From Ruegeria sp. EL01 (GTDB taxonomy: Bacteria > Pseudomonadota > Alphaproteobacteria > Rhodobacterales > Rhodobacteraceae): DNA of 64,000 nt. Each line of letters begins with the position of its first letter. Within the stretch, counting starts at the first letter, position 1. Positions 36,980-44,521 of the stretch are shown here, one piece after another. The notes below the pieces were generated by a model. It saw nothing but the letters and a program-made list of their open reading frames with translations, had not been told where the DNA came from and made no database searches. The DNA lies in the NCBI RefSeq assembly GCF_900313035.1, contig NZ_OMPS01000049.1, positions 1 to 64,000 on the forward strand, read 5' to 3'. The position numbers were made by a program, and so were the translations under genes.

Positions 36980-37144
36980 TCAATCCTCCAAGGCCTCAAT
37001 CAGCTTTGATCCCTCGGCACGACTGGAGTTTACGGTCGGGGCAACTCGATTGTAGGCCAGCATGGCCTCTGCGCTCGGCTGCATGAGGCGCGCAACCCCT
37101 TTTTCCCGCCTGGTCCAACCACAACGACCAATTGTGTTGCTCAC
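36980..37144 (-). CDS. Candidate small ORF (54 aa), unrecognised
   Basis: A frame from GTG at 37144 to TGA at 36980 would encode 54 residues. The last 34 codons, from an internal ATG, use codons similar to the neighbouring genes and give MQPSAEAMLAYNRVAPTVN. No convincing Shine-Dalgarno sequence precedes either start, and I do not recognise the protein. It fills most of the 234 bases between mnmH and the terminator at 37167. It may be an unreported small protein or chance. Confidence 0.25.
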   Translation of the reverse strand: MSNTIGRCGWTRREKGVARLMQPSAEAMLAYNRVAPTVNSSRAEGSKLIEALED

Positions 37145-37166
37145 GCGCCAAAGGCGTCCGAAATAG

Positions 37167-37197
37167 AAAAAGCCGCATCAGTGTGATGCGGCTTTTT
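37167..37197. terminator. Strong bidirectional intrinsic terminator
   Basis: AAAAAGCCGCATCA (37167-37180) and TGATGCGGCTTTTT (37184-37197) form a perfect 14-base inverted repeat with a GTG loop. On the minus strand it ends the nucleotidase transcript in a T-tract; on the plus strand it also ends in TTTTT. Confidence 0.92.
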
Positions 37198-37212
37198 CAT
37201 TCCAGATTGAGT

Positions 37213-38790
37213 TTACTTCTGCTTGATGCGCCCATCCAGATACGGCTGATATGGTGCGTTTTCGGCCAGATACTCAGCCGTCACGTCTGCCAGATCAGGG
37301 CCGAAATCATACGCGTTCTTGTCGTCACCTTCGAACACGCTGTATCCGTCGCCGCCGTTTCGCACATAGTTGTTGGTCACAACAAGATAGGTGGCTGCCG
37401 GGTCAATCGGAACAAACCCGTCGCCATCAGCCACCATCACATCACTGATGCGACCTTCGTTGGGTGCAACAGAAGCATCCCAGGCAAAAGTCACGCCCGC
37501 CACTTGCGGGAAGCGGCCTTTGACCTCTTCGACCTGGCTTACGCCGTTCTCCAACGCATCAATGACACCCTGACCACTGATCTCAAAGGTCGAGAGCGTG
37601 TTCTGGAACGGAAGGACAGTCAGCACCTCGCCCATGGTGATTTCACCCGGATCGATCGACGCCCGCAAACCGCCTGAGTTCGCAATCGCGATCTGTACAC
37701 CCTGATCAGCGACCCGTGCCAGCATGGCATCAGCAACAAGGTTGCCCATTTGACATTCCTGGACGCGACAAATGGCACGGTCGCCTTCGATCGCATCGGC
37801 GGAGCTGGCCACAACTTTGTTGCGGATCTCGTCCAGTGGAACCGCCAGTTCGGCGATCCGGTCCAGCGCGGCCTGATCCTCGGTAACGGTGTTGTCCATG
37901 ATCAGCGGCTCACCCGCCGCTTCGACGACATTGCCATCATCATCGAAGGTCACATTCAACTCACCCAGGAACTTGCCATAGGCATAGGCCTGAACGATCT
38001 GCACTCCGTTGATGACGGTCGGATACGGACCGGCCGCTTTGTCGGACACATTGGATAAATAGGTGTTCGAATGGCCCCCAACAATGACATCAACCCCGGT
38101 GGTTTCCTGTGCCACGCGCTGGTCCACGCCATAGCCCGAATGGCTAAGCACGACGATTTTGTTGACGCCTTCGCCGGTTAACCGGTCCACTTCACCCTGA
38201 ACCGCCGGTACCGGATCGGAAAATGTGACATTCGGACCGGGCGAGGCCAGTTCATCAGTATCAATGGGCGTCAGGCCAATCAGGCCGATCTTCTCGCCAC
38301 CAACCTCGATGACTGTCGATTTCTTGATCTTGTCGGTCAGCAACTCTTCGTCGGCCACATTAGCGTTCGACATGAGGACTGGGAAATCGACCGAGTCGAT
38401 GAAGCCGCGCAGAACCTCGGGTCCATCGTCGAATTCGTGGTTACCCACCGTCATCGCATCATAGCCCAGCTTGTTCATGAACTCGGCAGCCACTTTGCCT
38501 TTATAATAGGTATAGAACAGTGACCCCTGGAACTGGTCACCGCCATCCACCAGGATCGAGTTTTCCGCCCGTCCGCGTGCCTCTTCCACCGCTGTCACCA
38601 AACGCGCCGATCCGCCGAAACACTTTCCTTCGGCATTGTCCTCAGCACCACAGCCACTGTCGTATTTGTTGATCGGCTCAAAACGAGAGTGGAAATCGTT
38701 GGTGTGTAAAATGGTCAATTTGTAATCGGCAGCCGCGATACCTGCGGTCAGGCCCAATATGGCGGCCGAAGCCAGAAATCGGGTCAACAT
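37213..38790 (-). CDS. Exported 5'-nucleotidase/UshA-like metallophosphoesterase
   Basis: The 525-residue protein has a signal peptide (MLTRFLASAAILGLTAGIAAA). The calcineurin-like metal motifs are LTILHTNDFHSRFEP, GGDQFQGS, VGNHEFDDGPE and GGHSNTYL. The C-terminal 5'-nucleotidase domain contains NLVADAMLAR, IANSGGLRASIDPG and NNYVRNGGDGYSVF, which form the substrate pocket. It probably releases nucleosides and phosphate from nucleotides in the periplasm. GGGAG precedes the start, and the gene stands alone with a strong terminator. Confidence 0.92.
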   Translation of the reverse strand: MLTRFLASAAILGLTAGIAAADYKLTILHTNDFHSRFEPINKYDSGCGAEDNAEGKCFGGSARLVTAVEEARGRAENSILVDGGDQFQGSLFYTYYKGKVAAEFMNKLGYDAMTVGNHEFDDGPEVLRGFIDSVDFPVLMSNANVADEELLTDKIKKSTVIEVGGEKIGLIGLTPIDTDELASPGPNVTFSDPVPAVQGEVDRLTGEGVNKIVVLSHSGYGVDQRVAQETTGVDVIVGGHSNTYLSNVSDKAAGPYPTVINGVQIVQAYAYGKFLGELNVTFDDDGNVVEAAGEPLIMDNTVTEDQAALDRIAELAVPLDEIRNKVVASSADAIEGDRAICRVQECQMGNLVADAMLARVADQGVQIAIANSGGLRASIDPGEITMGEVLTVLPFQNTLSTFEISGQGVIDALENGVSQVEEVKGRFPQVAGVTFAWDASVAPNEGRISDVMVADGDGFVPIDPAATYLVVTNNYVRNGGDGYSVFEGDDKNAYDFGPDLADVTAEYLAENAPYQPYLDGRIKQK

Positions 38791-38898
38791 ACTAAAACTC
38801 CCTATTGTTGTTTTCCCAGATCGTGCGCTGAGGGAAGGAAAGAGTCAAAGGGGGAAATCCGGCTTGATTCCCACAGCTTTGCGAGGCATCACCACGTC

Positions 38899-39237
38899 AT
38901 GCTGATATACAAGATTTTCCGGGCCGACGAATGGGCCCACCTGCAGGCCAACGGTGCCTCGGACGGTGCGTCGATTGATGTGACCGACGGGTTTGTGCAT
39001 TTTTCGACTGCGGAACAGGCCGCCGAAACGGCCGCAAAGCACTTTGCCGGGGTTGAAGGCCTGGTTCTTTTGGCCTGCGATGCTGAGGCAATGGGGCACG
39101 ATCTGAAGTGGGAGATTTCGCGCGGTGGAGCACGGTTCCCGCATCTTTATCGGCAGATCCAGATGAGCGATGTGGTCTGGTCTCGGCCCCTACCTTTTGA
39201 CGGGCAGGCCCATAGCTTCCCCCAGGAGATGGTATGA
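38899..39237 (+). CDS. DUF952 family protein
   Basis: The 112-residue protein begins MLIYKIFRADEWAHLQANG and contains DGFVHFSTAEQAAETAAKHF and FPHLYRQIQMSDV, the conserved parts of DUF952. The fold is reported to resemble ADP-ribosyl transferases, but no function is established. It is the first gene of a four-gene run ending in the ArsC-like gene. It overlaps the DUF1330 gene by ATGA. Confidence 0.88.
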   Translation: MLIYKIFRADEWAHLQANGASDGASIDVTDGFVHFSTAEQAAETAAKHFAGVEGLVLLACDAEAMGHDLKWEISRGGARFPHLYRQIQMSDVVWSRPLPFDGQAHSFPQEMV

Positions 39238-39665
39238 CCGGCTATATTGATCCGGAGCGTGCTCAATTCGAAGCCTTCAAGACGCTGGATCGGGATCAGC
39301 CTATCGAAATGCTTAATCTTGTCAGGTTTCGCACAACGGCAAGCTACCCGGCGGATCACGAACTGGCCAAAGAGAACCTGACAGGCGCGCAGGCTTACCG
39401 CAACTATGGCGCCGCAACTGCACCGGTCATTGCACGGCTCGGTGCGTCGATCCTGTGGCGCGGCCAGTTCCAAACCACGCTGATCGGTCCGACAGATGAG
39501 GTATGGGACGAAGTCTTCATAGCGCGCTATCCGACGGCACATGCGTTTCTAGAAATGGTGACCGACCCTGTTTATCAAGCTGCGGTAATCCATCGTCAGG
39601 CTGCGGTGGAAACCTCGCGCCTGATCCGCTGCGGTTCGGCCGAAGGTGGGGATACATTCGGATGA
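39234..39665 (+). CDS. DUF1330 family protein
   Basis: The 143-residue protein contains QPIEMLNLVRFR and a ferredoxin-like alpha+beta pattern ending FIARYPTAHAFLEMVTDPVY, typical of DUF1330 (dimeric alpha/beta barrel). Function is unknown. It is translationally coupled to DUF952 upstream and pyrD downstream. Confidence 0.85.
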   Translation: MTGYIDPERAQFEAFKTLDRDQPIEMLNLVRFRTTASYPADHELAKENLTGAQAYRNYGAATAPVIARLGASILWRGQFQTTLIGPTDEVWDEVFIARYPTAHAFLEMVTDPVYQAAVIHRQAAVETSRLIRCGSAEGGDTFG

Positions 39666-40720
39666 AACTGACCGAGAAGCTGGGGCTTGCCGCATTACAC
39701 CGCCTGGACCCGGAAACCGCGCATGGGATGTCGATCAAGGCTTTGAAGGCTGGGTTGGCCCCTGCCCCGGGCCCGGTTTCATCGCCGCGTCTGCGGACCC
39801 GAGTCGCGGGGCTGGATTTGCCAAACCCGGTTGGATTGGCCGCTGGATTTGACAAGAACGGAGAGGTTTTGGGCCCGCTGTCCCAAGCTGGTTTCGGCTT
39901 CATTGAAGTCGGCGCGGTCACCCCACGACCGCAACCTGGCAACCCAAAACCGCGCCTGTTTCGGCTGACTGAAGACAAGGCTGCCATCAACCGCTTTGGC
40001 TTCAACAATGACGGCATGCAGGTCATGGCCCAGCGTCTGGCCAGCCGTCCAAAAGATGCGGTGATTGGCCTGAATCTGGGTGCAAACAAGGACAGTGACG
40101 ACCGGCCCGGCGATTTCGCCAAGGTGCTGGCACATTGCGCTGCGCATCTGGATTTTGCGACGGTCAATGTGTCCTCGCCCAATACAGAAAAACTGCGCGA
40201 TTTGCAGGGTAAGGCGGCGCTGAGCGCGCTGTTGAGCGGGGTCATCGAAACCCGCGACACCCTTGCCCGACCAATCCCTGTGTTCCTGAAAATCGCCCCA
40301 GATTTGACCTCGAGGGAACTGCACGACATCGCCGAGGTCGCCCGCGAAACCGGTGTTGATGGGGTGATCGCCACCAACACAACCTTGTCGCGCGACGGTT
40401 TGAGCAGCGCGCATAAGGGCGAAGCGGGCGGTTTGTCCGGTGCGCCGTTGTTTGAAAAATCGACGCGTATTCTGGCCCAGCTGAGTAAGTTGACGAACGG
40501 ATCAATTCCATTGATCGGTGTCGGCGGCATCAGCACTGCAGAACAGGCTTATGCCAAGATCTGCGCGGGCGCTTCGGCGGTGCAGTTTTACACCGCAATG
40601 GTTTATGGCGGCTTATCCTTGGCCTCGGACATTGTGCAGGGGCTGGACCAGTTGCTTGCCCGCGACGGATTTGAAACTGTAGCGCAAGCCGTTGGCAGCA
40701 AAAGAGAGGACTGGTTGTGA
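39662..40720 (+). CDS. pyrD: Dihydroorotate dehydrogenase (quinone), class 2
   Basis: The 352-residue protein has an amphipathic N-terminal helix for membrane contact, then GLAAGFDKNGEVLGPL, RFGFNNDGM, VNVSSPNTEKLRDLQ (catalytic serine, about residue 174) and GVGGISTAEQAYAKI, which binds the FMN phosphate. It oxidises dihydroorotate to orotate and passes electrons to quinone. ATG 39662 overlaps the upstream stop; a longer frame from 39503 lies in the DUF1330 gene. Confidence 0.96.
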   Translation: MKLTEKLGLAALHRLDPETAHGMSIKALKAGLAPAPGPVSSPRLRTRVAGLDLPNPVGLAAGFDKNGEVLGPLSQAGFGFIEVGAVTPRPQPGNPKPRLFRLTEDKAAINRFGFNNDGMQVMAQRLASRPKDAVIGLNLGANKDSDDRPGDFAKVLAHCAAHLDFATVNVSSPNTEKLRDLQGKAALSALLSGVIETRDTLARPIPVFLKIAPDLTSRELHDIAEVARETGVDGVIATNTTLSRDGLSSAHKGEAGGLSGAPLFEKSTRILAQLSKLTNGSIPLIGVGGISTAEQAYAKICAGASAVQFYTAMVYGGLSLASDIVQGLDQLLARDGFETVAQAVGSKREDWL

Positions 40721-41058
40721 TCGAATACTGGCATAACCCGCGTTGTTCAAAGTCCCGCGAAGGCCTCGCCTTGCTTGAAGATAAAGGCGCGGAGATCAAG
40801 CTGCGGAAGTATCTTGAGGATGCGCCTTCGGAGGATGAGCTTCGAGCAGCACAAACCCTGCTAGGCGTGACGGCGATTGGAATGATGCGAACGGGTGAAA
40901 AGCTGTTCAAAGAGCTCGGTCTGACAAAATCCTCGCCAGAACCGGACCTGATCCGGGCGATGGCCGAGAACCCGATTCTGATCGAACGCCCTTTGGCAAT
41001 TGCAGGCGAGAAAGCCGCGCTTGGACGTCCTCCGGAAAATCTGCTGGACCTGCTTTAG
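40717..41058 (+). CDS. ArsC-family reductase-like protein
   Basis: The 113-residue thioredoxin-like protein starts with GTG and has HNPRCSKSREGLALLE (active-site cysteine about residue 9) plus arginine-containing segments MRTGEK and IERPLAI. This matches glutaredoxin-dependent arsenate reductases of the ArsC/YffB family. No other ars gene is nearby, so an arsenate role is not supported by context. GAGAGGA precedes the start, which overlaps the pyrD stop. The end overlaps the convergent MATE gene by four bases. Confidence 0.85.
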   Translation: MIEYWHNPRCSKSREGLALLEDKGAEIKLRKYLEDAPSEDELRAAQTLLGVTAIGMMRTGEKLFKELGLTKSSPEPDLIRAMAENPILIERPLAIAGEKAALGRPPENLLDLL

Positions 41059-42371
41059 GCCACCTGCGCCTCAAGTTTGGGATAGCGCCAGCCCAGTGTC
41101 ACGCCGCGTGCGATGTTCAGAACCATCAGCGCGGCCCACAAGCCATGGTTGCCAAATACTGGCACCAAAACAAACAAAGCCACCACATAGATCGCAACGG
41201 ATTGCAGCATCGCGTTGCGCATCGCCCGCGTCCAAGTCGCCCCGATATAGATCCCATCGAACATCCAGCTCGCCACCCCTATCACCGGGGCAAGCGCGGC
41301 CCAGATCAGGTATTCTCGCCCGGCTTCGCGCACCTCGGGTGAGGTCGACATAAGATCAATCAATGTCGGCCCAGCGATAAAAAAGACAGCGCCCAACAGC
41401 ACAGCGCCACCGACGCCCCATTGCGAAGCCATCACAGAGGCCCGCCGCACCTGATACCGATCACGGGCCCCAACGGCAACGCCAACCAGCGCCTCGGCAG
41501 AAAAGGCAAATCCATCCAGCGCAAAGGCCGTGATTTCCAAAAACTGTAACAGTACCTGATTGGCAGCCAAATTGATGTCCCCCAGATCCGAACCGACGAA
41601 CAGGAAGGTTGTGAACGATCCCGTCAACAAGACCGAACGGATCATGATATCGCCATTGACCTGCAACATCCGACGCAATCGCTCGGCGTCAAAGATACGG
41701 GCCGTGTCGCGCCACAATTTGCCTGCAAAGGCATCGCGGCAAAGCCACAACCCCAAGGCCAACCCGGTCCATTCCGCGATCAATGTCGCGACGGCGACAC
41801 CTTCGACACCCCAGCCAAGACCCAATACGAACCATAAGTCCAACAGGATGTTCAGACCGTTCATCCAAACCTGCAGGACAAATACACCGCGCGTTCGTTC
41901 AACCGCGATCAACCACCCCGTGACGGCGTAAAGTGCGATCGTGGCCGGCGCGCCCCATATCCTGATCTCAAGATAGGCGCGGGTCAGCGCCTCGACCTCG
42001 GGACTGGCCGGCGAAAGCGCAAAGGCACCGGCAAAAACCGCAACCTGTGCGACAATAAAAAAGAACCCCGCTGCAGCGCCCAGCAAGAGACCACGCATCA
42101 GCAAGGCCCGGATCTCAAGTACATCCCCTGCCCCGCGTGCCTGAGCCGCCATGCCAGTTGTGCCCATCCGCAGAAAGCCGAAGATCCAGTAGATCGTCGA
42201 CAAAATCACCGCTCCGATTCCAACGGCTCCGATTGGTGCCGCAAGACCCATCTGGCCGACCACGCCAGTATCTACGGCCCCCAGGATCGGAACCGTGGCG
42301 TTCGACAGAACGATCGGCAATGCAACTTTAAGCACCCGCCGATGGGTTATGGGAGCCGACGCGTCCTGCAT
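41055..42371 (-). CDS. MATE-family efflux transporter (DinF-like)
   Basis: The 438-residue protein has about twelve hydrophobic helices in two related halves. The first begins LKVALPIVLSNATVPILGAVDTGVVGQ, a MATE/DinF signature. It likely exports drugs or metabolites by Na+ or H+ antiport; the substrate is not predictable. It lies three bases after the stop of the thioesterase gene upstream on the same strand. Confidence 0.9.
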   Translation of the reverse strand: MQDASAPITHRRVLKVALPIVLSNATVPILGAVDTGVVGQMGLAAPIGAVGIGAVILSTIYWIFGFLRMGTTGMAAQARGAGDVLEIRALLMRGLLLGAAAGFFFIVAQVAVFAGAFALSPASPEVEALTRAYLEIRIWGAPATIALYAVTGWLIAVERTRGVFVLQVWMNGLNILLDLWFVLGLGWGVEGVAVATLIAEWTGLALGLWLCRDAFAGKLWRDTARIFDAERLRRMLQVNGDIMIRSVLLTGSFTTFLFVGSDLGDINLAANQVLLQFLEITAFALDGFAFSAEALVGVAVGARDRYQVRRASVMASQWGVGGAVLLGAVFFIAGPTLIDLMSTSPEVREAGREYLIWAALAPVIGVASWMFDGIYIGATWTRAMRNAMLQSVAIYVVALFVLVPVFGNHGLWAALMVLNIARGVTLGWRYPKLEAQVA

Positions 42372-42374
42372 GCC

Positions 42375-42893
42375 TCAGCTTTTGTCAGCACGGTTTTGCG
42401 GCATCAGGAAGTGACCTGTTCCCTGTGCAAACAGCTTGCTGTGGTGATCCTGCCAGGCTTCGACACGTACCGAGGCATAGCGCCGACCCGCACGATTGAT
42501 GAACGCCCGCGCATATGCGTCTCGGGGCAGGCCAGAGCGCAAGTAATCAACGGTAAAATCGATTGTCTTGGGAAAGCGAATGTTCTTGTCGGTCATGATG
42601 GCATCCGCATCAATCTCACCGCTTTCGATGTGGGGAAACATATGTTCCCAACTCAGGGTGATCACGGCCGTGACTTCAAGAAAGGCTGCAGTCACACCAC
42701 CATGAATGGCAGGCAGCAAAGGGTTGCCAATCAGATTGTCATCAAAGTTCAGGACACCTGTCAGCTCATCTCCACGTCGATCAAAACTGATATTGAGAAA
42801 GCGGATATATGGCACGCCATCGACCAGCGCGTTCAGTGCAGCATCGCGTCGGTGTTTGACAACTTGAACCGGTTCGGGACGGGGTCTGGCCAT
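42375..42893 (-). CDS. PaaI-type hotdog thioesterase, longer copy
   Basis: The 172-residue protein has the hotdog motif HGGVTAAFLEVTAVITL (about residue 64), with FTVDYLRSG and a C-terminal GTGHFLMP. Family members hydrolyse acyl-CoA thioesters. It follows the second thioesterase gene directly (stop to start), suggesting an operon of two thioesterases and the MATE exporter. Confidence 0.85.
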   Translation of the reverse strand: MARPRPEPVQVVKHRRDAALNALVDGVPYIRFLNISFDRRGDELTGVLNFDDNLIGNPLLPAIHGGVTAAFLEVTAVITLSWEHMFPHIESGEIDADAIMTDKNIRFPKTIDFTVDYLRSGLPRDAYARAFINRAGRRYASVRVEAWQDHHSKLFAQGTGHFLMPQNRADKS

Positions 42894-43313
42894 TTACTTC
42901 CCCTCCACCGTAAACGACCCCGAGGCGGTGGCCACCGGATCGTCACGATCTTCATCTATGGCTGTCGCACGTACAAAGGCCACGTTACGGGTAATGTGAT
43001 AGCAGCTTGCCCGTGCTGTGATCGTCTGCCCCGGCGTCGCGGCGCGCATGTAGTCGATGCGCAGGTCGATGGTCGCCGTACCACCGGGTGCAGCCGGATG
43101 GCTCATCACCGCAGCGCCGCAACAGGTATCCAGAATGGTCGACACCGCTCCACCATGAATAACGCCAGTACGCGGATCTCCGATCAGATCCTCGTTATAC
43201 GGCATCGAGATTTCGGCCTCGCCTTCTCCGATCTGCATCAGCCTAAGGCCCAGCGCCCTTGCGTGCGGGATCGCCTCGATGAACTGGCGGGCGAGTACTG
43301 TCTTGTCGACCAT
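42894..43313 (-). CDS. PaaI-type hotdog thioesterase, shorter copy
   Basis: From ATG at 43313 the protein has 139 residues with the motif TGVIHGGAVSTILDTCCGAA (about residues 47-66) and a GTATIDLRIDYMRAATPG strand pair. It probably acts on an acyl-CoA; substrate unknown. A longer frame to 43490 would overlap the divergent MerR gene and has no support. Similarity to the neighbouring thioesterase suggests an old tandem duplication (inference). Confidence 0.85.
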   Translation of the reverse strand: MVDKTVLARQFIEAIPHARALGLRLMQIGEGEAEISMPYNEDLIGDPRTGVIHGGAVSTILDTCCGAAVMSHPAAPGGTATIDLRIDYMRAATPGQTITARASCYHITRNVAFVRATAIDEDRDDPVATASGSFTVEGK

Positions 43314-43428
43314 TGGGTTTTGTCCTGTTGTCTTGCCCCCCTTTATGAGCCGCAGCCCAATCAAAGGGCAAGCCCACCTGTTGCGCTTGCCGCCACGACG
43401 CCCTAGGTTGCAGGCGAGGAGACCAGGA

Positions 43429-43797
43429 ATGTCCGACAAACGTTTGTCATTCAAAGAGATGTGCGCCGAATTCGACGTGACGCCGCGCACCCTGCGATAC
43501 TACGAGTATATCGAGTTGCTGCAGCCCGATCGGGAAGGCAGATCCAGATTCTATGGCCCGCGCGAATGCGCCCGCATGAAGCTGATCATGCGTGGGCGCA
43601 AATTCGGCTTTCCACTGGAAGAAATTCGGCAATGGCTGCTGATCTACGAAGATCAGGGGAACAAAGCTCAGATGGCAACTTTCGTTGATATGGCTGATCG
43701 TCAAATGGATGAGCTCCGCCAACAGCGCCAGCAACTGGACGAAGCCATGGACGAACTCAAGCGCCTTCGGGACCAAACGTTTAAGTCAATAGGCTGA
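43429..43797 (+). CDS. MerR-family transcriptional regulator 1
   Basis: The 122-residue protein starts with a MerR winged helix (LSFKEMCAEFDVTPRTLRYYEYIELL) and FGFPLEEIRQWL, and ends in a coiled-coil dimerisation helix (about residues 80-118). There is no cysteine-based metal site. GAGGAG precedes ATG 43429, whereas the longer frame from 43279 would overlap the divergent thioesterase gene. It closely resembles the MerR gene at 44072, which suggests duplication. It may control fatty-acid oxidation genes (inference). Confidence 0.9.
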   Translation: MSDKRLSFKEMCAEFDVTPRTLRYYEYIELLQPDREGRSRFYGPRECARMKLIMRGRKFGFPLEEIRQWLLIYEDQGNKAQMATFVDMADRQMDELRQQRQQLDEAMDELKRLRDQTFKSIG

Positions 43798-43902
43798 GAC
43801 AGTGCCCTGTTGCGGTGGGGAATCGCCCAACTCGAGACCGACTCGCCTGTGCGAATGCGCATCCAGTTATTCGACGCGCTGCTCAAAACGCCCCCAATCT
43901 GG

Positions 43903-44002
43903 TTGACGCAGCGGAAAGAAAACTGCGTCAAAAGCCCCTTACGCGTTCAGATGTTACGTCAACTTCAAAGTGACGCAGCGTCTGGATTACGTCAACGTCA
44001 CT
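43903..44002 (+). promoter_or_regulatory. Array of TGACG half-sites between two MerR genes
   Basis: The 274-base gap between the MerR genes contains a perfect inverted repeat TTGACGCAG/CTGCGTCAA (43903-43911 and 43923-43931), TTACGTCAAC at 43954-43963, TGACGCAGCG at 43971-43980 (an exact repeat of 43904-43913), and TTACGTCAACGTCA at 43988-44001. These look like operator half-sites for one or both MerR proteins. Similar ACGT-N2-ACGT motifs are known for LiuR-type MerR regulators of acyl-CoA metabolism. The motifs are seen directly; the binding protein is inferred. Confidence 0.5.
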
Positions 44003-44071
44003 CACATGTTGTAAAGCGCGTATCAACTACGCAACTCATAGCTCATGATGCCAGTGACGAGAGTATGATGA

Positions 44072-44473
44072 ATGACTGAAGATCTGATGACCATCCGCGA
44101 GATGTGCGAGACCTATGACGTCACGCCCCGTACTTTGCGGTTTTATGAGGCCAAAGAGCTTTTGTTTCCGCACCGCGAGGGGCAGAAACGGCTGTTCACC
44201 AAACGCGACCGCGCCCGGCTCAAGCTGATCCTGCGCGGCAAACGGTTTGGATTCAGCCTGGAAGAGATTCGCCAGCTTCTGGATTTGTACCATGTAGGTG
44301 ACCAACAGGTGACCCAGATGTCCCGCACATTCGAGATCGCGTGCGAGCGTCTGGCGGACATGGAATCGCGCCGTGAAGAGCTGACACAGGCGATCGACGA
44401 TCTGAAAGAGCAGTTGCGTTGGGGCGAAAAAGTCATCGCCTCGATGAAACAGGAAAAGAAGGCCGCCGAGTAA
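44072..44473 (+). CDS. MerR-family transcriptional regulator 2
   Basis: The 133-residue protein has the winged-helix start MTIREMCETYDVTPRTLRFYE, the FGFSLEEIRQLLDLYH wing, and a C-terminal coiled coil rich in Glu/Lys. It lies 48 bases before the acyl-CoA dehydrogenase gene, so it is a strong candidate regulator of the beta-oxidation cluster. The RBS is weak (GAGAG). The half-site array upstream suggests autoregulation. Confidence 0.9.
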   Translation: MTEDLMTIREMCETYDVTPRTLRFYEAKELLFPHREGQKRLFTKRDRARLKLILRGKRFGFSLEEIRQLLDLYHVGDQQVTQMSRTFEIACERLADMESRREELTQAIDDLKEQLRWGEKVIASMKQEKKAAE

Positions 44474-44521
44474 ACCGCTCGGCTGCCTGCCACCCGGACA
44501 TATGAATTAAGGGAGCTTCAC

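Noticed and set aside
39517..40536. 339-codon open frame on the minus strand
   Set aside because: Fully antisense to pyrD, which is certain; serine/arginine-rich shadow translation.
42342..43406. 354-codon open frame on the plus strand
   Set aside because: Antisense to two clear thioesterase genes; no family resemblance.
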